The notes: a model not told the origin generated them from the letters alone. A stretch of 64,000 nucleotides of DNA from Salminus brasiliensis (GCF_030463535.1 NC_132900.1:31891742-31955741); one strand, 5' to 3'; positions 49,080 to 61,532 are shown, counted from the stretch's first letter. Numbers and translations are program-made.

Positions 49080-51410
49080 AACTGTTTATAAAATGACTGC
49101 TGTTTTATGAACAAGGCTGCCTGGGATATTGATACCTTTTCTAAATGTATTTACTGAATACATCTTAAAAAATTGGGTTTTCAAGGGTTCCTGAGTTGAG
49201 ACAATGGTTCTACACAGAATATTCACCATTAAAAACATTTCAATATTTAAATGATTTTTGCCAGGGCGAACTGTTTCTTCTTTAGAGTAAAACCTCCTGT
49301 ATAAGTTTAAAATTGGTTCTATATAGCAACACCAAGAATTCCACCACTCAGGGTCAAAGAACTCTAAACTGATCCATTAAATAATTAATAAATTATTTCC
49401 ATTGATTCTAAACTACTTCTTAACAAATAATGGACATGTTTGTCTGTGTGGGAGATTGTGATTCAGGCTTTTTTGTAGTCTGAGGTTGTAACCAGTGTCT
49501 TTAAAAGCAGGATTGAAAACCATTAAGTAACTGGTTACATATATATAAATAAAGGTGCTACAAATGATTCCTTGACCAGTGTCATATAAGAACCACGTTT
49601 GACTCATGTTTGTAAAAGAAGAATGGTGCAAGCATCTTTTAAAAGCTTAAAGAATCTACAAATAATGAAGTAATCAAGGTTTTACACACATACCAGAGGT
49701 GCAAAGACCTTTTGTAACTCCTGTATTTTTAACCGTACTCAGGTATCATTGTAATGGAATACTGTAACAGTACAGTAACATCCCCTGAATTTGAACATTA
49801 AAATTGTATTAGGCTGTTTTTATTAAAACATCTAATTAAATTTATCATTGTAAAATGAATTTGGACCCTAGTGTTGGAACTTGTTCCACTTGTTATTAGA
49901 CACATTACATCACTGAATCACACTGTGCCAAACAAAGCAAAATTAGAGTTTTTAAGGTTTTATGTGTTAAAATGTTACTTTTTAAAATACTTTTATATGT
50001 TTAAATGTTAACCTTCCAACCTTCTCTCAAGAGTATGTTTGGACTCCACATTTTAAACAAGCAAGAATTTCTTAACATTCTCATTGGCAGTCCTCTTCCT
50101 CCCAACAGTCCTTCAATATATGTTCAGGTGGTTCAGGTAATAAACATATATATATTCTTTTTACTAGTTGTAAGTCATTTTATCTACTAAAAGGGTTTTC
50201 TTATTTTGTCTTAATCTAAGAAATAACATAATTTATTGTTTGTCAAGAAATAATGCTTGTACCAAAATTATGTTCCGGTGGAATAAGACAATAAATATAA
50301 TTCATTAAAACTAGAAAAATATGTTAGAAATAAATTGAATAATATGATAAATATACAAAGTAAAAAAGAGGAATATTAGATATTATACTACATTTAAGAG
50401 GAGATCACCTCCTAATATATTATGTTTTTGCAGTTTGCCTTTGTAAAGTTCCTGTATGTCAGAAAGAAGTGCAACAGAGGATGGCAGACAGTCTCAAACA
50501 GGCCTCCAAGTCTTCAATAATGAGGTGCTGAGTTAGAACCTCCGTCAGTGTAGTTATCTACCTGCCTCTCAAAGGTCTATTAGTGTTCTATAAAAGAAGC
50601 TTGTCTTTGTTAGGGCCCTAATCCAACTGTCCAAGCCACCCCAGTACAATGAGGGTGGTTCAGGGTAGGCAGAGGCCAGGTGGAATTCTCAGTTTCTAGC
50701 CATGGAATGTCCAGGAAGCACATTATTTGAGTTTCTGGGCCATATCTGATGCCCATCCCTGTAGTAAAGCTATGCAGGCATGATGATGAGCAAACACCCA
50801 TAAGATCCACAAACACAGAGGGGCGTCACTGTTATAGGGGTCATGTTTAAGGGTGGGTAAGGGTGGGTCTGTGAAAATACAAAGAGCTATTTGGATCTGG
50901 CCATGATGATCCTCACCACTCACTTTAACCATCAAGAGCAGACCAGACTAAAGGTCATCTGCGTCTGATATTCTTATTTGACTTCTGGAGGAACCCTGGT
51001 GGAAAAGAAGACTGCCATTAGGGGTTAATCACTCTAGAACTGTGCTTGCATTCAGATACTATGAAGAGAATTCCTTCTACTGCATAATAACTGGTTGCAG
51101 GTTTGTTCCCTGGTGATGCCACAGCCATCCGTGGCCCAGAAAGCAAAGCTAGGCTTGTTCTCCTTGGATGGTAGGATGGCCCTCCTTCTCCCATCATAAC
51201 TTAGCATGATGATGGGATAATGATATGATATCATTCAATAAAGTGCAATTTAGTCACAATCACGTACACACAGTGTTCTGTTGTGCCACCAAGGGCCACT
51301 GGATGGCGCCTTACAGCTACAGACCAGACTGTGCAGATGGTCACAATACCAAACATGGATCCAGAATCCCTTTCCACTCTAACCTCAGCAAAAAGTGTAT
51401 AACTACACCA
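49080..51410. other. Intergenic, AT-rich
   Basis: AT-rich DNA with GGTTCTA-type MITE words at 49.2-49.6 kb. A CTCF-like motif lies at 51296-51310. No gene was seen. Confidence 0.4.
51296..51310 (+). promoter_or_regulatory. CTCF-like motif
   Basis: CCACTGGATGGCGCC matches the CTCF consensus at 14 of 15 positions. It lies 100 bases before the 51-bp minisatellite. Confidence 0.5.
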
Positions 51411-51411
51411 T

Positions 51412-52130
51412 ATTAGTCCATAAACACCCCAATAAACACTCTTATACACTAGAATAGGAGATATTAGTCCATAAACACCTTAATAAACACTCCTATACAC
51501 TAGAATAGGAGATATTAGTCCATAAACACCTTAATAAACACTCCTATACACTAGAATAGGAGATATTAGTCCATAAACACCCCAATAAACACTCATATAC
51601 ACTAGAATAGGAGATATTAGTCCATACACACCTCAATAAACACTCTTATACACTAGAATAGGAGATATTAGTCCATAAACACCTCAATAAACACTCCTAT
51701 ACACTAGAATAGGAGATATTAGTCCATAAACACCTCAATAAACACTCCTATACACTAGAATAGGAGATATTAGTCCATAAACACCTCAATAAACACTCCT
51801 ATACACTAGAATAGGAGATATTAGTCCATACACACCTTAATAAACACTCCTATACACTAAAATAGGAGATATTAGTCCATACACACCTCAATAAACACTC
51901 TTATACACTAGAATAGGAGATATTAGTCCATAAACACCTCAATAAACACTCCTATACACTAGAATAGGAGATATTAGTCCATACACACCTTAATAAACAC
52001 TCCTATACACTAAAATAGGAGATATTAGTCCATAAACACCTCAATAAACTCATATACATTAAAATAGGAGATATTAGTCCATAAACACCTCAATAAACAC
52101 TAATATACACTAAAATATGAGACATTAGGC
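51412..52130. repeat. 51-bp minisatellite, ~14 copies
   Basis: Tandem units of 51 bases beginning ATTAGTCCATAAACACCTCA and containing CACTAGAATAGGAGAT. Copies vary at a few positions (CCCC/CTCA/CTTA; TAAACACC/TACACACC), and later copies decay and shorten. Confidence 0.92.
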
Positions 52131-52434
52131 CCAAAACATTTAGTTTGATTACTTGTGGAGGCCTAACAGTCATTAAGCCTGGGTGTTTCTAGTTTAATTA
52201 ACCACAATTTTTAACTAAATTGGGAACTATGGGATTTCTTTTTCACTTTTAAACAAAAACAGTGCATCAAAAATCAGGAGAAGGGCAGATATTTTTCATG
52301 ACCCTGTAACTGACAACAAATACGAAGAGAAACAGCTGAGCAAAAAAATCAAATATGCACCAGGCAACTTTCGGTGAGGTAGTATTTGAAGTCCTTAAAC
52401 CTTATGTTAACGATTATTAATCCTACGCTGTTAA

Positions 52435-52632
52435 AAGTATACGATCCTTGAGGAACTTTTGGAGGTTCTTCTGATTTCATATGTGGAGGAGCCTTTAAAA
52501 GGTGTATTGAGGAACCTTCAGTGAACCTTTTTCTTCTAAAAAAGCATTTTCTTGAAGGTTCCTCAAAGCACCTTAAGATGTTTCTCCACAGTTTCAAAGT
52601 AAAGAACCTCCAAAAATTCCTTGAAACTGATG
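52435..52632. mobile_element. Short MITE with inverted ends
   Basis: The left end, CTTGAGGAACTTTTGGAGGT, pairs with the right end AAGAACCTCCAAAAATTCCT. It is about 190 bases with no coding capacity. Confidence 0.6.
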
Positions 52633-52639
52633 TAAATTC

Positions 52640-55540
52640 TGAGAGTAGTGATGTGTGCGCTTACATACTGAGATTACAGGGTTTAAAGAGAGCCTTTGAG
52701 CTTCTCCTGAATGGTGCTTGATTTAGCTTGCTTCTTGGCTATTTAATTAAGCATAACTAGGGGAAATCTACTGGTAATGCCAGGTCAGACTAGGTCAAGT
52801 GATTTGCAGACTGTCTACAGAGGCACAGGTTTAAGCTCATGATCCCAGACCATGAAAGAAGGTCATGGTATGTACTGGCTTCCTTCACTGTTTGCGTACT
52901 ACAGTTCCATCCATGGTTTTAATTATTACGTTTAGGATGCTGAACATCTGTCTGTTCTGGAGGAGTTTGTGTCTTTTAGAGGTTTTGAAAGGGATTTTCC
53001 TGCAGAGAGTGAAAAGCTGGTTAACTCCTCCAAGCCCTCAAACAGCTCCCCACATTCTGTACAACACTGCATAATCTCCCCCTCCTCAGTCCATATAAAT
53101 TTTGTAAGACAATACTGTCAGCCAGGAACATGTTCTGAAGACATATCCTGGGTCCCTCTTGATAGTACGTCTCTTTAATAACTGTGTAATTACACATTAA
53201 CAATCCATGTAATAACAAGGCAACTACTTGTGATCTATTCACTGTTCAGGATGTATTGCAGGAGTACAGCTCGTGTAATTACATATATGTATCAACTTCA
53301 GTTTTGACTCAAGAGCGTCTCAACGCTCGTAGCTATAACAGAAAAACCAACAGCAGCTCATAGAAATACAGTTACCCTAATTTTATTACACATACGAATA
53401 TTCTGTAACAGCTATTGAGATACACACGTGTAATTACACAGGCTGTACTACTGTAACAGTGAATACATCACCAGCAGTTACACTGTTGATATCTAAATTA
53501 TTAAAGTATATTTCATAAATGTAAAATGGGAAAAACTGGCCCAACTCTGGCAGCACCTTTTCTTTATTTTCCATTAAGTTGCTTAGGTTGAACTCTCAGA
53601 TTCAGCTTGTTTTTAATTAGGTCCAACTTATAATATTAACTATGTAATAATACAACAAGTACTTATTTAATTAACAATCTACTATATTTGATATTTTACA
53701 TTTACGTTGAAGGCATTTAGCGACTTACAGAAGTGCTTCACTGTTTACTCAGTAAATACCCTTAGCTAGTTTGTACTGGCTAGAATCCAAAATACCTCTA
53801 AGCTTAGATACAACTAAATACAGAAGTCAGTCTGGACAATACTAAGATATTATGACACATATGAATTTATAAATGCTGTTTAGTAACCACATTAAGCAGG
53901 CATTGTGCTTAAATTAATAATTGTTATTAATGATATTTATTGTAGAAACCAACAAAGCAGGTGTGCACACGGTCAGCAGTTTTAACAAACTGACCTTTTG
54001 GGTTTGTTTAGACTGAAAACCTGTAACCCCTCCAGCCCTTTCCAGATAAGATTAGACACACTTTGCTATGAACTTTATGTCTTGGTTGGATATTTTTGTC
54101 AGCTTTAAAATGTCCAGACACATAACTTCAATTCCTCTCTGCTAAACACAGGTTCTGGAAGTATCTGCATGAGCGAGCATCACTACACATCCTGTAAACG
54201 CATTTAATCAGTACCTAGGATGAGCTGAGCTAAAGGTGAGGTCTGGAAATAGGATCCACCATCCACCCCGTGACAAAGACACCTCAGAGACATGGCTCAT
54301 TAACATAGGTGATTGGAGGTTTGTGACAACAAACACAGAGGGGCACAGTGGATTTTTGAACTGGTAAAGAAACAAAGGAGATTGTTACTAAGCATCTTGG
54401 TTACCACCTAGTTACGCCCTTAACCCCCCTTATTTGATTATTTCTCTTTCACAGATAATTAAAACAAGCAGGAAGGGGTTAAATTTAATACAATTAATCA
54501 TAAATTTGGTTTTACCTTTTTATTTTCCTTTGCATTTGAGTTAAGAGTGATGTGTCTAGAGTTAAGAAGTTAAGAGTCAAGAAATTAAAGTATAGTTTTA
54601 ATTATAATTACTTTCACATACTACCACATGACGGTTTTTAAGTTGACCTGATACACCATTTTCACCAAGTGCAAATTTGTTAAAAATTGAATTTTAAAAG
54701 TAAAATGGTATTGTTATTTTGTGTAAACTGTAAAATGGCTCGATGTAGTACTAACCAATTGAACTCTAATAATTATTTAATCAGCCAGTGTTCAATTCCA
54801 AGTATTTTGTCAAATTGTTAAATTGTAACCACATAATTTTTGGCTTACTAATTTTCAGTGTTGAGTTTTGTTTTGTATACAGAACGTTAATGATTAATAA
54901 ATATGCTGAAAAAAACTTCTGGTAAAGTCTATATCATTTATTTTGTAATTACACTGTAAAAAGTGGTTTGTCCATTTAAACAAAAAAACTAACTTTATGT
55001 GGCAACAAGCAACTGAACTGGCTTGAACTGGTAGGGTATTATTATTATATGTTTATACACTGTAAAATACTGTAGTCTTTTCAGCAGTTCTTGAAAATAT
55101 GATAAATAAAGATAAGAAGTAAAAAAGAGTATAACTTTGAAAGTAGCCATGGGTAAAATGACAATATTGGAATTGCTACAAACAAAATTGACTAATTTTG
55201 TTACCATTAAAAACAACATGCTTTTCTCAGTATATTGTGAATTGCTTACAGACATTAAAGAACACACACTAACATGGACAACAAGCATAGACTGTTTAGA
55301 TTTTTAATCTGTTCAATATTGCATCTTGTCTGTGTGTCGAAATATTAGTATTTATTTGTTTATTACTATACATATTGTATATCATGTAAATGTCTATGGA
55401 TATGGTTATACGATTCAAATTTGCCATATCAACCACCCCTCGTTTAAAGTACTTATTGGGGTCAGTAAAGGAAGTCGCTCAGTTGCTCATTTTTAGCGGA
55501 TCTTTTCTCAAGAAAACAAATTGATTCTTGACCAAATCAT
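52640..55540. other. Intergenic, AT-rich, no gene seen
   Basis: AT-rich DNA. CACTGTAAAAAGTGG-type words at 54.95 kb and again near 55.74 kb suggest old MITE or retroposon ends. No protein-like frame. Confidence 0.4.
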
Positions 55541-55543
55541 GTC

Positions 55544-55650
55544 TCACCTCACACTCGAAGCCCAGATAACCGAAGTGGAGCTATCTAATTCTGGATATGT
55601 TAGGAGAAGAGCTGCTGTTTGGTTATCTGGGCTTTGAGTAAGGAGTGAGT
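55544..55650. repeat. Inverted repeat, ~32-base arms
   Basis: Left arm with CGAAGCCCAGATAACC near 55556-55571 and right arm with GGTTATCTGGGCTTTG near 55620-55635. The surrounding bases also pair imperfectly (TCTCACCTCACACT with AAGGAGTGAGTC). It could be a small MITE or hairpin. Confidence 0.6.
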
Positions 55651-55982
55651 CTCAAGACCCAAACACTTTCCTTTACGGTCGTCAGGAGTCGGAACTAACC
55701 TGACAGCACTTAGAATTAATACCCATAAAAACAGTACACTGTAAAAATGGTTCGTCGGTTCATCAAATTAACTGGTTTCACTCAACTGAAATAAATACAC
55801 ATTTGGACAAATGTGGACGGTATTGCTCATTCACTGTTTCTTCAAGGGTATTAAAAAACAAAAAAAAACAAAGAAGACTTGTCCAGAGAAGAAGACTTTC
55901 TACTAGATTGTGGAGAAGCATTGCTATTTGGATTTGATTGCATTGATCTGATAGCAGTTAGTGAAGTCAGGATGTTGGATGA

Positions 55983-56282
55983 TAATCACCACCTTAACTC
56001 ATCCCAAAAGTACTGGATGGAGCTCCTCCACCATCATTCCAGAGAACACAGTTCTTCCACTGCTCCACAGCTTCTCAATGCTGGGGCCTTTTTACCCCTG
56101 TAGCTCACGCCTGATATTAGGCAGCATGGTGGCAATAGAGTCATGATGTTTATCTGCTCCAGAGAGTCCTATTCTATTAGCAGTACTTCTCTACAGGGAC
56201 TAGAGAATCGGTCAGCAGTGGGTGCAACTCAAAGTAGTTAAATGCATTCATTAGAAGGAGTGTCCACAAATATTTGGACATA
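55983..56282 (-). mobile_element. Common MITE family, reverse copy
   Basis: On the minus strand it reads from GTGTCCACAAATA's complement through CTAATA/ATGCC-type landmarks to the complement of AAAGTACTGGATGGAGCTC. It matches the plus-strand copies at 8.2 and 46.7 kb. It lies about 350 bases before the promoter of the 56.8 kb claudin. Confidence 0.7.
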
Positions 56283-56642
56283 TTGTTTTAATGATGTTTT
56301 ACGTTCATTTAAACTTCATAGCCTCCTGATTTAAGGTCTATCTTTCTGTACTGTTCACAGTGTAGTGTAATGTAAATGGCAGTAATAACTCTGGATTAGA
56401 CTGTGTTTTGGCAGGTGTGGAACAGAACGTTAAGGAGGGTTTCAGTACTACCATGCACTGCTTGGGACTGGGCTTGTGAGCTGGTTGGCAGTGACAGATG
56501 GATGTTCAGTATGTTCGTAACTTCAACTCCTGGAACTGAAGGCTACCGTAATTCATAACATTTCATATTATTCTTCAAACTTGGCCAAAGCAGGTCAGCA
56601 GTGTCTAAGTCCTTCCTCTGGATGATGTCACTACCCTGGAGG

Positions 56643-56676
56643 ACTCCGCCCCTCTACCTGCTCTGGAGTATAAAGG
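56643..56676 (+). promoter_or_regulatory. Core promoter of the 56.8 kb claudin
   Basis: ACTCCGCCCC at 56643-56652 is followed 26 bases later by TATAAAGG (56669-56676). The TATA is 136 bases upstream of the ATG. Confidence 0.7.
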
Positions 56677-56804
56677 GATACTTGTTTCGCGGAGGAGCCA
56701 CATCACTGACTCTGAGGCTCTGGCTCAAAGCGGCTGACATTCCACCAGCTAAGGCCAAGCATCCAACCGTTACTCGAAGAGACGAGGCGCACCCAACGAA
56801 GACC

Positions 56805-57455
56805 ATGTCTGCCGGATTGGAGCTCATAGGCATCGTGTCGTCCATTCTGGGATGGCTCCTGGCCATCGTCTCCTGCGCCCTGCCCATGTGGAGGGTCACC
56901 GCATTCATCGGCTCCAACATCGTGACTGCCCAGATCATCTGGGACGGCCTGTGGATGAGCTGCGTGGTCCAGAGCACAGGGCAGATGCAGTGCAAAGTCT
57001 ACGACTCCATGCTGGCCCTGTCGCAGGACCTCCAGGCGGCCCGAGCGTTGACCGTCATCTCCATCCTGCTGACCGTCCTGGCCGTGCTGGTGTCCATCGC
57101 CGGGGCCAAGTGCACCAACTGTATCGAGGACGAGTCCTCCAAGGCCAAAGTCATGATCATTGCTGGGGTGCTGTTCATCGTGGCTGGGCTCATGCAGCTG
57201 ATCCCTGTCTGCTGGTCAGCCAACACCATCATCAGGGACTTCTACAACCCGCTGCTGACCGACGCGCAGCGCAGGGAGCTGGGGGCTGCGCTCTACATCG
57301 GCTGGGCCGCCGCAGCCCTCCTCATGATGGGCGGCTCCCTGCTCTGCTGCTCCTGTCCTCCACAGGAGAAGAAATACAATCCCTCCAGGATGGCCTACTC
57401 GACGACCCCTCGCTCCACAGCTCCCGGAGGCTACGACCGAAGAGACTACGTATGA
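56805..57455 (+). CDS. Claudin, claudin-3-like group (YDRRDYV tail)
   Basis: A 216 aa single-exon claudin. The start [10 protein letters not shown] aligns with the family; the frame is open further upstream, but that part contains the TATA box and is 5' UTR. Signature W29, GLW (48-50), C53 and C63. The first loop is [18 protein letters not shown] and [10 protein letters not shown], the second [23 protein letters not shown] follows TM2. The tail [21 protein letters not shown]-type ending carries a PDZ ligand. It is the closest relative of the 48.0 kb gene. The coding DNA is notably GC-rich compared with the flanks. Poly(A) signals: 57930-57935, with another AATAAA at 58193-58198. It is the most claudin-3-like gene of the window. 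Confidence 0.96.
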   Translation: MSAGLELIGIVSSILGWLLAIVSCALPMWRVTAFIGSNIVTAQIIWDGLWMSCVVQSTGQMQCKVYDSMLALSQDLQAARALTVISILLTVLAVLVSIAGAKCTNCIEDESSKAKVMIIAGVLFIVAGLMQLIPVCWSANTIIRDFYNPLLTDAQRRELGAALYIGWAAAALLMMGGSLLCCSCPPQEKKYNPSRMAYSTTPRSTAPGGYDRRDYV

Positions 57456-57929
57456 ATGGAAGGAGGAGGAGAACTTTGAGCTGTTATACGCACCTCTTTT
57501 TGGTGTAGTACTTTTCCTGACATGGGTATATATCAGTGCCCTTCCAGACTCCCAGTTATGAAGGAGAACGTTTACTGCAATTATTGTATTTCTTGGCCTA
57601 TGACAGATGGGTTTAGGTCTCTCAATGAGTTACTGCTAAGAAAAATAGCTTAATAACGGCACTGAGGGGAAGAAAAGGTATTTCGCTGGGCTTGTGGTGG
57701 AGAAATGTGTTAGGAAAAGCTTCTGACTGTCAGATAACTGACTGTTAAGGAGAAAGTCTACGATCTAATCTAAGTGCTAATGCTCCAACGGCTTGCTTTC
57801 CAACCCACAGGATCAGCGTGTTTCATTTTTTATTTTTTTTTTACTTTTGTTTTTAAGTATTTCACAGTTTTAATGTACCTGTATCACTGCTTTACCTTTG
57901 AGAGCTTGGCGAAGTTGAGGACATGAGAA

Positions 57930-57935
57930 AATAAA
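57930..57935 (+). other. Poly(A) signal of the 56.8 kb claudin
   Basis: AATAAA about 475 bases after the stop codon. Confidence 0.5.
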
Positions 57936-58199
57936 GAGAGGGTTATCCGAGCTGGTGTACATTGTAGTTTGCTTTACACAAGGGAGGCCTGTGGCCCAGC
58001 AGTGTGGGAAGAAAGCCAGGAGACACAATGTGAGGGCCTCATTGTGGGCAGCCGAGCAGAGAGGAGCATTTGTGTCGAGCTGTGCCTACAGTGGAAAAGA
58101 CCGCCCGGCTGTATTTCTCTTCTTTCTAGAAAGCAGGTGTTTTGTATTCTGTGTTTGTGTGTGTTGGAATTTGTGTATCATGTGTAACAATGTAATAAA

Positions 58200-61100
58200 T
58201 TTGGGTAAAGTGTCGTGATCAGTTTGTTTATTATTCTTCATGTACACTAAGAGCCACCTTCCCTTAATGGTTATTAGACAAATAATATAAATAATATAAT
58301 ATGGCAAAAAGTCACAGTAATTATTCAACTGCATTGTTTAACATTTAATTTTAATTGAATTTTATATTACATTGATCACAATACCACTTAGAGAATAGGA
58401 TTTCTAAACATAAACCCAAACCCATATTCTTTCATTTATTTTTTGATAAAACTACACATATCATCAACGCTGTTACGCAAAAACCTCTTATCTTCAAAAC
58501 AGCAGCTTTACATGAAAAGGGAAAAAAATTACTTTCAATGGAAGTCATTTTGGAGCATTTCTATTGGTCCATTTATCATTAAATACTGATACAGTATAAT
58601 TAATAACTGCCAGATTCACATTATTGTCAAAAAAATAAAAACTGGAGATGCAAGCTTTTAGCCTGACAGTGAGCAAATATTAATATTCTAACAGTAGATC
58701 TGCTAATAGAATTGAATGCTCTGAAGCAGCCGCAAGTGAGTCTAAGGTCACAATGCCCAATGCCAAACATCAACCACAGGGCTGTAAACCCCCCAGTTTT
58801 TGGAGATGGATTCTTGTTTGTGTTCCAGAACTAAGTCTGAGTGCTGAGGGCTATTTTCACGACAGCCTGATTTAAAGTAAAAAAACCTGGAGGAGAGGCA
58901 GACGCTAGAAGTCCTATAAGATCTTTGGGAGAGGTGGGTGAGATACCTCAGCTCCAATCACCCAGTAAATTACAAACACTCTCTGCTTAACGTCTCTCTT
59001 TCTCTCTCTACATACACACTCTTTTACTGGGGGGTCTAAGCACTTTCTGAACACGCTGCAGAAACACTGAGGAACTAAAGGATTTAGTTAAAATAAAAAC
59101 ATCAGATAAAACTGATCTTAAACATGTTTCTCTTTTTAAATTTCAGATCCTAAACTTAAACAGGTTTATCGGTTTAAATATTATTTAGTTCGGTTTTGTA
59201 CTAAAAATATTTGATCTATGCTTGTTGTGTATTATTGTTGTGTATTTAATGTTGTGTATTATTAAATGTGTTTATCAGTAAATTAGTAAAGTATTAGTAA
59301 AGTAAGTCAGTGTATAATAACAATAATAATATATATATAAAATAATAATAATAATAATAATAAATAATAATATGCGAATGAATTAAAATATTGTGATATA
59401 TTGTAAAAACGGCAAAATCTTTTTTAAAAGTGATGCGTATTTTTGGTCAAACCACACAGCCTTACAATCAACCCTCACAGCAATGTTCCAACATTTTGTG
59501 ATCCTTCGTACAATAATTCCTGTTGCAAATTAACAATTAAAACTCTTTTTATAAGTTTAGAATTCTTAATTTATACTGTTATTAAACTTTAATCTCAGGA
59601 TATTACACAACATATCCCGTATTCATATTCACTGAGAAAACTGAGGATTTCCCCCAGTAGAACAGTTTAGTGCTACAAGACCACAGAGTTTAATAGTAGC
59701 ACCTTCCAACAGATGCTGTTTGAAATATTAATGAGGAGGGTGGGTGGTTACCAGCCAGCACCACCTGTTCACCAGGATCATACAGGATCAGTATCACCTT
59801 AACAAAGCCCATCAAGCTCCCTGAGCAGTAAAGCAAATACAAGCACCCTTCTGATACACAGCTCTGTTCAGAAGCTTTAGGCCCCAGATCCCATTATTCT
59901 ACAGTAGAAACTCCAGATCTCATCAGAACAGATAAAGCAGGTGAACATAAAAATAGAGCTTCTCATTCTGAAGAAAGTAGTGAGATCTTGTTGGTGAGCT
60001 AGTCTGAAGAACAGAGCTTGGTTCCTCCAGGGTTCTCCTGGACACGCCCCATTCCAGCCAGCACAGCGTGGAAGATGTGTTCAACTCCATCATCATCATC
60101 ATCATCAGCAGCAGCTCACCTGATTTACCATCATTAAGCCCTGATTTACCACCAAACCAGGTGTTGATCTGAGGAGAGCTCTAAATAACACTAGACTCCA
60201 TGAGGAGAACTCTGGAGATGTTCTAATGATGAACACAGTGATGGAGAACCACCACCACTTTCTGTAGGAGTGATATTATTAGTGTTTATTCTAATTCTAA
60301 ATTTCAGAGTTTTACTGAGCAGATCAGCAGCTCTTTAATTATATTTTATACATGTCTAAAACTACTGAACAGCACCGCAGCCTCTACATTACTGTCATGG
60401 CCAGGCAGAATTAGCTGAAGTAGATGATTTCAGAGGAAGTGTGAACTACCTCTGTTTGAGCTCACATCCAGTTAGAGTAGATGAAGTCACACCTTAGACC
60501 GTAAACCTGCAATTGACTGTAATCACACCTGTTTGAATAATGTAGTAGCAACTCATGGAGCCAGGAGATCAGGTTCACCTCTTATAAACACACATATATT
60601 TATGTTTGGTCTATGATTTTCTTTCAGGAAAAATTGCATAATATCTTCTAATTAGGACACAGAACATCTTGTAATTATAGTTATATAGTATATAAGTATA
60701 TAATATATAAATATATATATGTATGTATAATATATGTATATAATATAATATATGTAATTCTATAAGTAATATTTTGCTATTTTGCTAATTAATGCTGGAA
60801 AAACATTTTTTATATTTATGACATAGGACGTCTCATAAAACAGCTTATTATTATGATATATGTTCTAAAATATACATCATATGTATATTACATAAATACA
60901 TAATAGATACATACATATCTTGCTTTTAGAAAATGTATTAATGTCATAACTGTATGTTACCAGATAAATCAGATAACTGTGTTAATTTTAATGCTCAGTG
61001 GCTGCGATTAAATAAAATAATCATGTGTTACTTCAGGCTTGGTCACAGTGAAATCTTCAGTACCACTGAGCAGCAGAATAAATGCAGAAGTAAAGCCTAT

Positions 61101-61230
61101 GTCCCGCCATTTTTCCTAGAGCGTAAATGTTCCCTTAAGAATTACGTGTTTTTATTTCAAATATTAGTAGAGTTAGTAACGGAAAGCAGAACAGAAAAAG
61201 GCACTAAAAGAGATGAATGATGGGCTGGGA
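58200..61230. other. Intergenic, AT-rich, no gene seen
   Basis: AT-rich, with ATA/AAT simple repeats around 59310-59370 and TATA-rich stretches at 60.66-60.93 kb. No gene or clear transposon was recognised. Confidence 0.4.
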
Positions 61231-61231
61231 A

Positions 61232-61252
61232 GGGGGGGGGGGGGGGGGGGGG
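61232..61252 (+). repeat. 21-base poly(G) tract
   Basis: Uninterrupted run of G, preceded by GGGCTGGGAA. It could form a G-quadruplex and is prone to sequencing error. Confidence 0.9.
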
Positions 61253-61454
61253 CACTCCCGTCCCTACATTCTTTCTCCTATTCTATATACAGGACGCCCT
61301 GAGGACAAGTAAACATTGGTAAAAACCCAGTCGCTCTTCCTTTTATCTCTAAGAAGAACAAACTGAAACAACTGAGCCAGTTTGAACAGGTGTGAAGCAG
61401 ATTAGCACGGTGTAGTGCTGTACGATGTATCATTCATGACCCAAAACATGCTGC

Positions 61455-61532
61455 GTCACCTGAGTCACTGAGTCACCTGAGTCACCTGAGTCACCTGAGC
61501 CACTGAGTCACTGAGTCACTGAGTCGCGTCAC
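61455..61532 (+). promoter_or_regulatory. Tandem AP-1 motif array (TGAGTCA)
   Basis: Six exact TGAGTCA sites start at 61461, 61469, 61478, 61487, 61504 and 61512, with variants TGAGCCA (61496) and TGAGTCG (61520). The period is 8-9 bases. TGAGTCA is the AP-1 (Jun/Fos) consensus. The array may be a simple repeat with incidental sites. Confidence 0.7.

Noticed and set aside
51412-52130. Regular repeats resembling a CRISPR array (also at 9302 and 31704)
   Set aside because: The units are contiguous without unique spacers and the genome is a vertebrate one, so these are minisatellites.
56601-56804. N-terminal extension of the 56.8 kb claudin
   Set aside because: The open frame covers the TATA box and 5' UTR. 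The family start is MSAGLELIG at 56805.
59923-60105. Short minus-strand frame starting with Met repeats
   Set aside because: It comes from an ATC trinucleotide repeat; there is no other support.
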